This document shows, one piece after another, positions 17,690 to 26,684 of a stretch of DNA of 64,000 bases. Every line of letters begins with the position of its first letter. Position 1 is the first letter of the stretch. Under the pieces are notes generated by a model. That model worked only from the letters and a program-made list of their open reading frames with translations, was not told the DNA's origin and did not search any database. Source of the DNA: Amycolatopsis taiwanensis DSM 45107 (GTDB lineage Bacteria > Actinomycetota > Actinomycetes > Mycobacteriales > Pseudonocardiaceae); assembly GCF_000519205.1 (NCBI RefSeq), contig NZ_JAFB01000003.1:81427-145426 (forward strand). Direction: 5' to 3'. Both the position numbers and the translations under genes were made by a program.

Positions 17690-20332
17690 TCAGGGCTCCG
17701 GCAGCAACTCCACGTACCCTTCGGTTCCGTTCACCCGGATCAGTTGGCCGTCCCGGATTCGTTTGGTGGCGTCTTGGACGCCGACGACCGACGGAAGCCC
17801 GTATTCCCGCGCGATTACGGCGCCGTGGGTCATTACTCCGCCAACCTCCATCACCACGCCGCTCACCGAGACGAACAGCGCTGACCAACTGGGGTCGGTG
17901 AAAACGGCGACGAGAATATCGCCCTCCTGCACGTCGGCGTTCGCCAAGTCCAGCACCACCCGAGCACGGCCCTCGACGACACCCGCCGACACCGCGACAC
18001 CCGCGAGGGCGCCTTCCGGCACGTCTCCGGCGTCGTACTCGCCGGAGAATATCTCCCCCTCCGAGGTGATCACCCGCGGCGGCGTCAGATTCTGGTACAC
18101 CTCGAAGTCGTTTTGCCGCTCGGTGATGACGGAGTAGTCCAACTGTCCGGTCCGCACGACTTCCCGATACTCCTCCAGGGACAGGAAGTACACGTCCTCC
18201 GGGACCTTGATCAGGCCACGGTCGACCAGTTTTCCGGCCTCGGCCATCAGCGCCTGCTTGTAAAGCCCGTACCGCTGCAAGCACGCGTGCTTTGAGTATT
18301 CTCGATAGCCGATGAAGTGCCGCAACAGATTTATGCGTTTCTCCGCGCTCTTCGCTTTGTGCTTTCCGCCTGGCAGGCTTTTCAGTCGGGCGAGCAGATC
18401 AGCCTTCGCCCGTTCGGCGTCGGCGCGGCCCTTCTCCACCCTGGCCCGGCTCGCGCCCGGCGGGAAATTATTGATATTACCGAGAATGAGCGGCACGAGC
18501 AGCGTGGGGTCCTCGCTCCACCGCGTCCTGGTGAAGTCGATATCCCCCGAGCAGTGCATGCCGTACTTACGCAAGTATTCCTTGATGGCACTGGAGACGT
18601 CGTCACCACCCGCCAGCTGTGCCAACCCAAGGAAGAACGTGTCCCGTTCAGCGGTAGCGAGGTATTCCACGACATCCGGGTACTGCCGGGCCACATCGGC
18701 GACATCAAGTAGGTCCAGACCCATCGCGGCGACCACATTGTGGTCGGCCGACTGAGCGAGGACGTCGGCGGCGTTCTTCTCCCCCAGCCAGGATTTCAGG
18801 TGCTTGTTGATCCAGTTCGCGGACTGGATTCCCACGAACGCCGCGGCCACGCTCCGCGGTTCGAACATGATGTCGGTGAGTTCACGGTGGTCCTCGATGA
18901 TGAAATCGAACAGCTCTTCCCCGGACTTGGTCGCGATGTCCCGCTCGAGCTTTTCGATCGACCTCTCGTTCTGCGCGATGAGCTCTGGAACCACGCCGGG
19001 GTCGTCGTCCCTGGACAGTGCCAGGTACTGGCGTGCCATCGGCAACGGCCCACCTTTGCCGAAGTTCATCACCGATGCCTTGCCGCGCGCGAGGCCCCGG
19101 GCGAACTCCTTGTGCTCCAACACCTCGCGCAGGGCATTGGCCGTCAGGACGTCGACCTGCCCCAAGCTCTTGAGCGTGATCGCCCTGGCCATCGGCGAGG
19201 TAAGCTCATGGGACATGTCCTTGTAGAAACGTCCGCCGGCGATGTTCATCGCCGGACGTCCCAGCTTTTCGTCCAGCAACTGGAAGAACGACAGTCCGAG
19301 AGGCTTGAACGCGTCGGTCATCATTTGCCGATGGCCGTAGGACATGTACACGTGGTTCTTGTCATCGGAGGCGGGCGGAACGGGATACAGCGTGGTGATC
19401 GGGCGGCTCTGCAGGACGTAGTACCTGCCCTCGGACAGACCCCACTCGATGTCCTGAGGACGGCCGAAGTGGGACTCGATCCGACGGCCCAGCTGCTCCA
19501 GCTCCAGGATCTGCTCATCGCTCAAGGCTTGCGCGGTCTGCCGCTCCGGCGCGATCGGCAGCTCGTCGATCGTGCCATCCGGTGCCGCACGCAGTTCCAT
19601 GGTTTGCGCGCGGACCTTCTTGTCCACGATCACTCCGGCCCGGGCACGGTAGGTGTCGGCGTTGACCACGCCGGAAACGAACGCCTCGCCCAACCCGAAA
19701 CCCGCGTCGATCGAAACCACCTTGCGGTTGCCCGTGATCGGGTCCGCGGTGAACATGATGCCCGCCGCTTCGGGGAAAACCATGCGTTGGACGACCACCG
19801 AGAGCTGGACTGCCCGGTGGTCGAAACCGAACTGGATACGGTAGGCCACCGCACGGTCGGTGAACAGCGATGCCCAGCACCGCCGGACATTGTGGACAAT
19901 CTCGGCCGGCCCTCGGATGTTCAGGTAGGTGTCCTGCTGCCCCGCGAAGGAACTCGACGGCAGATCCTCGGCCGTGGCACTCGACCGCACGGCGCACGGC
20001 ACGTCCTCGCCGATAAAGCCGAGATGTTCGATGATGGCACGCTCGATTTCGCCTGGGATGACCAGGTTTTCGATGGCCGCACGGAGTCGTGCGGCAGCCT
20101 CGGCGATCCCGTCCCGGTCGTCCGCCCGCAGACCCGAGAGCCCGTCGATGAGCCGACTGACCGCATCATCCCCTGTCACCACCGCGCGATATGCCGCTGT
20201 GGTGACACAGAAACCGCCGGGCACCCGGACACCGTCGATCCGGTGCAACTCACCGAGGTTGGCCCCCTTCCCGCCCACCAAGGGGAGCTGTGTCTTGTCG
20301 ATTCCGTCAAAACCGAGCACGTAGGCACTCAT
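17690..20332 (-). CDS. rph: Rifamycin phosphotransferase (PEP-synthase-like dikinase)
   Basis: This 880-aa protein has the three-part architecture of RPH enzymes, which transfer the beta-phosphate of ATP to a hydroxyl of rifamycins and thereby inactivate them. Residues 1-330 form the ATP-binding domain (LVGGKGANLGEL; CAVRSSATAEDLPSSSFAGQQDTYLNI; DIEWGLSEGRYYVLQSRPITTLY). Residues 330-760 form the large drug-binding helical domain. The C-terminal swivelling domain carries the phosphate-bearing His in GGVMTHGAVIAREYGLPSVVGV. The length matches known RPHs (about 865 aa). A 25-bp palindrome upstream contains the operator shared with the P450 operon. A dikinase acting on another ansamycin-like or polyketide substrate cannot be excluded. 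Confidence 0.85.
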   Translation of the reverse strand: MSAYVLGFDGIDKTQLPLVGGKGANLGELHRIDGVRVPGGFCVTTAAYRAVVTGDDAVSRLIDGLSGLRADDRDGIAEAAARLRAAIENLVIPGEIERAIIEHLGFIGEDVPCAVRSSATAEDLPSSSFAGQQDTYLNIRGPAEIVHNVRRCWASLFTDRAVAYRIQFGFDHRAVQLSVVVQRMVFPEAAGIMFTADPITGNRKVVSIDAGFGLGEAFVSGVVNADTYRARAGVIVDKKVRAQTMELRAAPDGTIDELPIAPERQTAQALSDEQILELEQLGRRIESHFGRPQDIEWGLSEGRYYVLQSRPITTLYPVPPASDDKNHVYMSYGHRQMMTDAFKPLGLSFFQLLDEKLGRPAMNIAGGRFYKDMSHELTSPMARAITLKSLGQVDVLTANALREVLEHKEFARGLARGKASVMNFGKGGPLPMARQYLALSRDDDPGVVPELIAQNERSIEKLERDIATKSGEELFDFIIEDHRELTDIMFEPRSVAAAFVGIQSANWINKHLKSWLGEKNAADVLAQSADHNVVAAMGLDLLDVADVARQYPDVVEYLATAERDTFFLGLAQLAGGDDVSSAIKEYLRKYGMHCSGDIDFTRTRWSEDPTLLVPLILGNINNFPPGASRARVEKGRADAERAKADLLARLKSLPGGKHKAKSAEKRINLLRHFIGYREYSKHACLQRYGLYKQALMAEAGKLVDRGLIKVPEDVYFLSLEEYREVVRTGQLDYSVITERQNDFEVYQNLTPPRVITSEGEIFSGEYDAGDVPEGALAGVAVSAGVVEGRARVVLDLANADVQEGDILVAVFTDPSWSALFVSVSGVVMEVGGVMTHGAVIAREYGLPSVVGVQDATKRIRDGQLIRVNGTEGYVELLPEP

Positions 20333-20407
20333 GGTTCGATCCTGTCCCTTTTCCGCACCCCGGCGGTCCACCCCCACCTCGATGCGATCCGTCCGAGCCT
20401 GAACACA

Positions 20408-20432
20408 ACAATACAGTACAGTACTGTATTGT
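20408..20432. promoter_or_regulatory. TetR operator 3, perfect 25-bp palindrome before rph
   Basis: ACAATACAGTAC and its exact complement flank a single central base. The core ATACAG-N7-CTGTAT (20411-20429) equals operators 1 and 2 in half-site and spacing. It lies 76 bp before the rph ATG and is the most symmetrical of the three copies, so it is probably the strongest site. Confidence 0.75.
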
Positions 20433-20529
20433 CGCTTGCTCGGTTATCGGGGTCATGACCGCGTCGTACTGCGCCAGGTGCTGGCGCATCGCGGGCTTGT
20501 CGTAGCTGCCGCTCCTGTCCCCGGCGACG

Positions 20530-20660
20530 CCGCGCAGCATGACCTCCGGGGTGGGTAGTCGAGAAAGGGGATGAACTCAGGCCAGGCCCTGCGCCAGACG
20601 TCGATAGCGCCGGGGTATTGCGCGCCGAACTGTGTGTCGAATGCGGCGAGACCCACCGTC
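20530..20660 (-). pseudogene. IS256-like transposase C-terminal remnant
   Basis: The minus-strand frame reads FDTQFGAQYPGAIDVW then RRAWPEFIPFLDYPP, the segment that precedes the C-terminus in IS256-family transposases (usually FE-KWG-RYPAIIRLWRNAWEEFIPFLAF). Both sides lose the match. No terminal repeats were found. The wider stretch from 20434 to 21386 has no intact gene. Confidence 0.55.
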
Positions 20661-21386
20661 CGTGCGTCTTCCCTGTGGGGGCCGAGGCGGAGCCGAACGT
20701 GCATGGCCGCCGGGCCGGGAGAGCGCACTTTCGGGGTCAGCACCAGCCGTGCCTGCTGAGTTCGCTCCGATACTGCTGGCGTAGCTCTTGATCTGCTCCG
20801 CACAGCGGCCCAGCCCAGTCGCCTTCGACAGCCTCCACACCGCGCCTGGGGACGTCGACTGACCCCACACCCCACGTGTCCGGAGAACGGGGGAACCTCA
20901 GTTCGGCGGGAGGCGTGGCTGCGCGGCGGGTTGGTGCTGGCGGGCGTGTGGGGACTGGCCGGGGTCATGTGGCATGCTCTGGTCGAGGTGACGCGCGAGG
21001 TCGTGCCCCTCCCGATCCGGTGGCCAACGCCCGGGTGCGAGCCAGGCACCGTCGCTGCCATTCGTGGCGTTCCGTCGCCTCGGCAGGGCAGCTGAGCCCC
21101 GGCCACGCCGGATGGCTAGTCGACCGCCTGGGGCCGCTTCCGACCCGAAGGTGCGTGGGCCGGTGTTCAGCGATCCTCGCAGTCTGGACCGACCGTCTTC
21201 GCGGTGAACGGTCGGTGACGGACTGGAAGATTGGTAGCACGGACGCCAGGCCCGTAGCGGTGAGCACCAGGAAGGCCGGCCGGTCGACATCTACCGGCGA
21301 CTCGGCCTCCGGCTCACCTACCAGCCCGGAAAACGAACTGTGCGGGCCGAGACGAATCTCGACCCGCACAGTTGGGGTTATGGTGC
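20661..21386. other. Gene-free stretch
   Basis: All frames here are arginine- and proline-rich without recognisable motifs. It probably consists of decayed insertion-sequence DNA between the rph promoter and the left repeat of the Wadjet element. Confidence 0.4.
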
Positions 21387-21405
21387 GTGTCCGAGACGGA
21401 GTTGC
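21387..21405 (+). repeat. Left direct repeat of the Wadjet element
   Basis: GTGTCCGAGACGGAGTTGC is identical to 33716-33734, and similarity continues for about 28 further bases in both copies (ACGCTAAC/GCACTAAC, then ...GCTGCC-AT/ACTGCCCAT). The two copies are 12.3 kb apart in direct orientation and enclose jetDCBA and a serine recombinase gene that ends 31 bp before the right copy. This is what attL/attR would look like. Confidence 0.65.
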
Positions 21406-21444
21406 ACGCTAACTACACGACTGCGGCTGCCATAAGTGGTCAGC

Positions 21445-22662
21445 TCAGTGCGGTGCCGCGGCGTCCAGGTCACTGAGCAGGTCTTCGGCCGCGTGCTCTT
21501 CGGCGAGTGACTCGCCGTGCTCGCGGATAGTTCTGGCCAGGTTGTCGTCCCATGGCGCCTCGGTGAGCCTGCCGGGCGCGGGGCCCGGGACTTCCTCCCG
21601 CAGGCCGTGCAAGAAATCGACCGTGTTCATGCGCCACGGACGTGCATGGGTTTTCTCCATGACGTACGCGGCGATCCGCAGGCCCTCGCCGTCGAAGTCC
21701 CCGTGATAGCGCAGGTCCGATCCGAGGTCGGCGAAACCGCGCAGCAGCATCATGACGGCCGTGTTCGGCCAGCCCGACGTGCACACGAGGGGCGGGCACG
21801 TGGCCTCGAAGCGGTTGACGGCCATCGCCAGGATGCTGGGGTTTTCGACGATCCACACCTGGCCGGGCGCGGACTCCCAGACGGACGCGCGTAGCTGTGC
21901 CAGCGTCAACGCTGCGACGTGGCCGGCGTCGGCGCAGGCCCGGGCGATGTCGCAGGCGATGCCTCGTCCGGCAACCCGCAGCCCGGCGGCCAGTACCATG
22001 CTGGACAGCTCGTCGGCGGCGACTCCCGCGCGTTCCCACAACATCCGCCTGTCGTACGCCGTCGCGGGCACGCTCGCATCGAAGATCTCCGCGAGTGCCC
22101 GTAACACGAGGTTGCCGAGACGGGTGCCCTCGTCCAGCGCGTGCGGAGCACCGGTGGTCTCACCGGCCAGTGCCGGCAGCGGCTGTCCTTCGGCGGGAAG
22201 ACGGCTCAGCACGGCCAAAGCAGTAGAAAGGATCTCGCGTGTCCGCGCCACCGACCCCTCGACGACGCCGGTGCGCCGGACCTGCCGAGCCCACGCACGC
22301 AACGCGGGCTGACGCTGAACCTCCGGATGATTTTCCAGCCACGACCAGAGCGCGGCACGGTCGGCTTCGATCCGTTCGCGTTCCGCCGCGCGATCACCGA
22401 TCGGTCCGACGACCGCGGTGAGCACGCACGGCAGATCCGTGCCCGCCTCGGCCAGCGCCGAGTGCAACTTAGACAGTGGGATCACGTACTCCCTGCCGGG
22501 CAAGCGGTCCAGGCCGAGCAGGTCCGCGACCGCGGATTGCTGTGCGTCGTCGAGAGGGCCGATGCGGACCCGGCTGACGGCGCGCCCCGACGACAATCGG
22601 TCGTGAACCGACTGCCACATCGGCATCAGCGCGGCCTGCCGCATCACGTCGGGCACGGTCAT
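21445..22662 (-). CDS. jetD: Wadjet nuclease subunit JetD (DUF2399, TOPRIM)
   Basis: This is a 405-aa protein of the DUF2399/TIGR02679 type. Its C-terminal half carries a TOPRIM-like core: a strand ending PPLVCTSGWPN (the glutamate-type strand region) and the metal motif YHGDFDGEGLRIA (DxDG). JetD is the nuclease of Wadjet, a plasmid-restriction system, and resembles the Spo11/TopoVI A subunit: the JetABC SMC complex extrudes plasmid DNA and JetD cuts it. Its ATG overlaps the jetC stop (ATGA). It is the last gene of the four-gene operon, ending 40 bp from the left direct repeat. All visible catalytic acids are retained. Confidence 0.85.
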   Translation of the reverse strand: MTVPDVMRQAALMPMWQSVHDRLSSGRAVSRVRIGPLDDAQQSAVADLLGLDRLPGREYVIPLSKLHSALAEAGTDLPCVLTAVVGPIGDRAAERERIEADRAALWSWLENHPEVQRQPALRAWARQVRRTGVVEGSVARTREILSTALAVLSRLPAEGQPLPALAGETTGAPHALDEGTRLGNLVLRALAEIFDASVPATAYDRRMLWERAGVAADELSSMVLAAGLRVAGRGIACDIARACADAGHVAALTLAQLRASVWESAPGQVWIVENPSILAMAVNRFEATCPPLVCTSGWPNTAVMMLLRGFADLGSDLRYHGDFDGEGLRIAAYVMEKTHARPWRMNTVDFLHGLREEVPGPAPGRLTEAPWDDNLARTIREHGESLAEEHAAEDLLSDLDAAAPH

Positions 22663-25600
22663 TCGTCCTCACCGACCCAATCCGTGCCGGTCCAGATGAA
22701 CCGGGCCGTGGTCACGGCGTCGTCGCCGTCATCGCCGGTGAGTAGATTGTGGATGGCGATGCCCGGAATCTCCCGGTAGCTGCACCACTCGTGGTCCGAT
22801 GTCAGCATGAGGTCCAGATCAAGGGAAGTCAGCAACTCGAACACCTGGCCCCGGTTGCTCGAGTCGACGCCGACGAACACCTCGTCGAGCAGGATCAGCC
22901 GTGGCGCCGTCGGTACGGCCTGGTAATGCGCCGCCACCGCGGCGAACAAGGGCAGGTGCAACGCGATGGCCTTCTCGCCACCGGAAAGCGCTCCGTGCAG
23001 CTTCTTCGTGAGCGGTTGCCAGCCCTTGCCATCGGACCGGTCGAGCTTCACGACGAACCGGTGCCAGGCGGTGTAGTCGAACACCTGTGCCAGCTGTTCC
23101 TGCCAGCTGGCCGCGGTGTTGTCTTCCTTGGCCTGGTCGACACGTTCGCGGAAGAACCGGTGCAGCGAATTCCGGTCCGCGTCGGACAGCCCAGCCGGAT
23201 CCTTGAGGAGAAGCTGTCTCGCCTCTTTGGTGCCGGCGGGCAGCTCCTCGTCCACCTGCCAGACCAGCCGAACGGCCACGCGTGACGCGGTGCGTACGCG
23301 TTCCAGCCGCGAGTTCATCGCGTCGACGAGTTCGCCCGCCTGCCGGATCCGCTCGGCCAGCTGGCGCCGGGTGTCCCCGGTCAGAGTTCGGTCGAACAGG
23401 TCACGTTCGCGTTCGGTGATGTCGTCCCGGCTGGTTTCGGCCTCGACTCGCAGCGTGTCCAGCAGGGTGTGCGTGCTCACCCGGACGCCGTCCAGAATCG
23501 CGGTGAGCACCCGGACTTCGTCGTCGCTCAGCTCGAGTTCCGCGCGAGCCCCGAGAACGTCCCGGGTCTCGTAGATCATCTCGTTCAGCCGGTGAAGCGC
23601 GTCCTCGACGTTTTTCTGTTCGTGTGGAACGGATGGCCACTTGGCGGCGACGGATTGCGCCGCGCGCAGCGTCGCCGTGACACCGTCCGTTATGGACAGT
23701 TCCAGATCCGCCGCGGAATCGTCGGCGAGTGTCCCCGTCGCCAGCGTGCGAAAGCGGCCGGCAGCGGCGTCCCGGGCTTCGACCGCGTCGTCGCGTTTCG
23801 CGGCGTCTTGCTGGCGGCGTTCTTTGAGTTGGCCAATGCGTTCCTTGAGTCCGTCCCGGGTGGTGCGCGCCTCGGACTCCTGCTCGCCGAGCCGGCGCCG
23901 CAGGTCACGTTGTGCCTGCAGATCCGCCAGAATCTGCCGGTAATCATCGGCGTTGACGGTGCGCTCCACCGCACGGAGCTTCTCGGCCAACGCCTCGGCA
24001 TCTTGCGCGGCTTGTTCAGCGGCGGCCCTCTCCTCAGCGGCCTCGGCGACCGACCGATCCGCGGTCTCGCGAAGCGTGTTCGCGGTTCGTGTCACGAGAG
24101 CCAGCTGCGTGTTCTGGTTGAGCCAGGTGCGCGCGACCTCGCGGAACTGTTCCACGACGGCGCCGAGATCGTCCAGGCCGGTGCGGCTCGTGGGCACGTC
24201 GTGCTCGGTGCCGGCGTGATGCAGTTCGAGTTGCGCCCGGCGCGCGTCCTGTTCACGATCGGCCAGCTTCCCGTTCGCGTCGCGTACGGCACGGTCGGTA
24301 CGGGTCACCTCGTCCACGGCGCGATCGAGCGCTCGTCGCGCTTCCGCCACCGCGGTGTGCGGGGGTATGCGCTTACGTTCGGCGGTCAGCGCCTCCCGGC
24401 GCGATTCGAGCAGCGCGATCTGGTCCGTGAGATCGGCGATTTCCCTTGCTATCGCGTCCATTTCCGTGGTCAGCTCGGTGATGCGCCGACGCCGTGCCCG
24501 CTCGCGCGCCGCCGCTCCCAGGTAGGCGACCTCGTCCTTGCCCCAGCTGCCGGTGAGGGCGCCGAGCCGCCATCGGCCGTCGGCACTGCAGGCCGCCGGA
24601 TGCCCGTCCGGCAGCGTGTCCCCGAAGGCGACGGCTGAAAGGAGGCGTTCGACCCGGTGGAGCGGCACCGGCGCGCCGGGCTCGGGACGGAGTATGTCGC
24701 GGAGGGATCGTCCCGGTGCGGGATCGACGAGTTCGCCGTCCGCGAAGGAGTCGTGGCCCTCGATCGTGACCCGGCCATCTGACGTCACCCACGCGTCAAG
24801 TAGGCCGCTGGCCTCGAGCGCGGCTTCGACGCGAGCCCGCCGCGCTACTGGAAAGTCTTCGGAGAAGTCGACAAGGCGCCAGAACGGCGCGCCCGGCAAG
24901 GTTTCGCGATCGGCCGTACGGTGGATCGGTGCGTCGGGAGGCAAATCCACGTCGGAGGAGAGCTTGTCCCGTTGTGTCACCTTGGTTTCACGGCGTTGCG
25001 TGGCGTCGTCGCGATGGCCGCGGAGCCGGGTTTCCGCAGCGGTGAGAGCCCGGTCGAGGTGCTCGGCCACGTCGCGGACGTAGTCGAGCAGGGCGGCTTC
25101 GGACTCGGCGCGTTCCACGAGTGCCTCCGGCTCCTCGAAAACGAGTTCACGACATTCGGCGGCCCAGCGCAGCAGGGCCTGTTCGTGATCGCGCAGTCTC
25201 TCCTGGTATCCGTTGGAAAGGCTGTCCCGTTTTTCGTTCGCTTCCGACAGCTTTCCTCGGGCTTCTTCCAGGATTTCTTCGGCTGCCGTACGTTCCTTGA
25301 TGGCTTGGTCGTAGAACTCGAGCACGCGGCGCACCGCTTTGATCGCGTTCAGCCGGCTGGTAACCGCGGCCTCGAGAAGTCGGTCGCCGTGGCCACTTCC
25401 CGAATCGAGCGCGCCGGCGACTTCGCGGTGTGTGGTGGCGAGCCCGGCACGCCGGGCATGATGCGCCGCGTCCTCGGCCGCCGCGCGTACCTGCTCGGTT
25501 CGTTGCTCGACATCGCGACGTGCTTCCTCAGCCTTTCCGCCGTCTTCTTCCGCCCTGGCGGTCTTGTCGGCCGCCTTTCTCGCCAGTGCGTCCGCGTCAC

Positions 25601-26684
25601 GCCCGGCTGCGCCGACAGCTTCGCGAAGTTCGTCGAGCCGCTGCCCGTCCCGATAACCCTCGCTTTGCATGATCCCCTCGATGGCTTGCTGCGCGGCGGT
25701 ACGACCGCGAATCACCTTCGCCAGCGTGGTTTCGGTGGCCGCCAGGTCTGCCGAGGCCTTCTCGTGTTCCGCTTCCGAGAGCCGGGCAGCGCGCGTCAGA
25801 TCGTCCATCCGGGTGGTCGCGGAGATCAGCTCGGCGGAACCCTTGCGCAATGCCCGTTGCGCGTAGGTTTTCTGCCGCCCGGCGACTTTCTTGGCCGCGT
25901 CGACCTCTCGGTCCAGTGCCGCGAGACGTTCACGGTGCTGGTCCAACCGTTCGAAACCTTCGGCGAGCTCCGCGATGTCCCCCTCGTCCAGCGGGGGCAG
26001 GGCGCGGGACAGCAGACTGGACAGCAGGCTGGGGTCGAGTCGTTGGGACAGCTTGGGCGTGCGCAACTGAAGGAGCGCGGTGATCAAGGCTTCGTAGCGT
26101 TGTTCGGACAGGCCCGGGAACAGGGTGTGTCGCACGGCCGCCCGGTACTCGGACGGGCTGGGATGCAGGACGCCGTTTGCGCCCAGGGTTTCGGTCAGAG
26201 CCGCTCTGGTCAGCGGTTGATCCGTGGTGTTGGTGAGCTCGAAGTCCGTCCCGACACGCAGTGACGTCGTGAAGTAGTCGGCGGTGACGCCCGTGGTTCG
26301 CGTCGTGGCCTGAAGGCGGGCACCGCAGGTGAAGGATTCGCCGGGATCGGTGAGGTCGGCGAACTCGAGCCAGACGTAGCCGACGCGGGTCGTACCGGTG
26401 GTGCCCTCGCCCATGAGGTTCCAGTGCATCGTGCGCTCGCTGGTGCCGAACGTCGACAACCGGTGCGGGCGCAGGCTCGCGTCGAACAGGAAAGGCAGCA
26501 AAAGCTCCAGGGCCTTGGACTTGCCGGTCCCGTTCGGGCCACGTAGCAGCAGCCTGCCATGGTGGAACTCGAAAACTTCGTCGTAGTACCGCCAGACGTT
26601 GAGGATGCCGGCGCGCGCCGGCTGCCACCGCGCGGGACTGGTGGTCTCAGCCTCGACGCGATGCGGGAGCTCCGCGATCGTCAC
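22659..26684 (-). CDS. jetC: Wadjet SMC-like ATPase JetC (TIGR02680)
   Basis: This is a 1341-aa SMC/MukB-like ATPase. The N-terminal Walker A is LLLRGPNGTGKSKALELL (residues 46-63). Long Glu/Arg/Ala-rich coiled coils occupy roughly 250-520 and 700-1050, separated by a compact hinge-like region. The C-terminal head has the ABC signature LSGGEKAIALHLP and Walker B RLILLDEVFVGVD. It is the DNA-loop-extruding motor of Wadjet. The GTG start overlaps the jetB stop (GTGA) and the stop overlaps the jetD start. The length fits the family (about 1350). The frame is uninterrupted over 4 kb, so the system is under selection to remain functional. Confidence 0.9.
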   Translation of the reverse strand: MTIAELPHRVEAETTSPARWQPARAGILNVWRYYDEVFEFHHGRLLLRGPNGTGKSKALELLLPFLFDASLRPHRLSTFGTSERTMHWNLMGEGTTGTTRVGYVWLEFADLTDPGESFTCGARLQATTRTTGVTADYFTTSLRVGTDFELTNTTDQPLTRAALTETLGANGVLHPSPSEYRAAVRHTLFPGLSEQRYEALITALLQLRTPKLSQRLDPSLLSSLLSRALPPLDEGDIAELAEGFERLDQHRERLAALDREVDAAKKVAGRQKTYAQRALRKGSAELISATTRMDDLTRAARLSEAEHEKASADLAATETTLAKVIRGRTAAQQAIEGIMQSEGYRDGQRLDELREAVGAAGRDADALARKAADKTARAEEDGGKAEEARRDVEQRTEQVRAAAEDAAHHARRAGLATTHREVAGALDSGSGHGDRLLEAAVTSRLNAIKAVRRVLEFYDQAIKERTAAEEILEEARGKLSEANEKRDSLSNGYQERLRDHEQALLRWAAECRELVFEEPEALVERAESEAALLDYVRDVAEHLDRALTAAETRLRGHRDDATQRRETKVTQRDKLSSDVDLPPDAPIHRTADRETLPGAPFWRLVDFSEDFPVARRARVEAALEASGLLDAWVTSDGRVTIEGHDSFADGELVDPAPGRSLRDILRPEPGAPVPLHRVERLLSAVAFGDTLPDGHPAACSADGRWRLGALTGSWGKDEVAYLGAAARERARRRRITELTTEMDAIAREIADLTDQIALLESRREALTAERKRIPPHTAVAEARRALDRAVDEVTRTDRAVRDANGKLADREQDARRAQLELHHAGTEHDVPTSRTGLDDLGAVVEQFREVARTWLNQNTQLALVTRTANTLRETADRSVAEAAEERAAAEQAAQDAEALAEKLRAVERTVNADDYRQILADLQAQRDLRRRLGEQESEARTTRDGLKERIGQLKERRQQDAAKRDDAVEARDAAAGRFRTLATGTLADDSAADLELSITDGVTATLRAAQSVAAKWPSVPHEQKNVEDALHRLNEMIYETRDVLGARAELELSDDEVRVLTAILDGVRVSTHTLLDTLRVEAETSRDDITERERDLFDRTLTGDTRRQLAERIRQAGELVDAMNSRLERVRTASRVAVRLVWQVDEELPAGTKEARQLLLKDPAGLSDADRNSLHRFFRERVDQAKEDNTAASWQEQLAQVFDYTAWHRFVVKLDRSDGKGWQPLTKKLHGALSGGEKAIALHLPLFAAVAAHYQAVPTAPRLILLDEVFVGVDSSNRGQVFELLTSLDLDLMLTSDHEWCSYREIPGIAIHNLLTGDDGDDAVTTARFIWTGTDWVGEDE

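Noticed and set aside
18740..20458. Long plus-strand open frame opposite rph
   Set aside because: It has no domain likeness and composition typical of antisense frames; rph motifs are unambiguous on the other strand.
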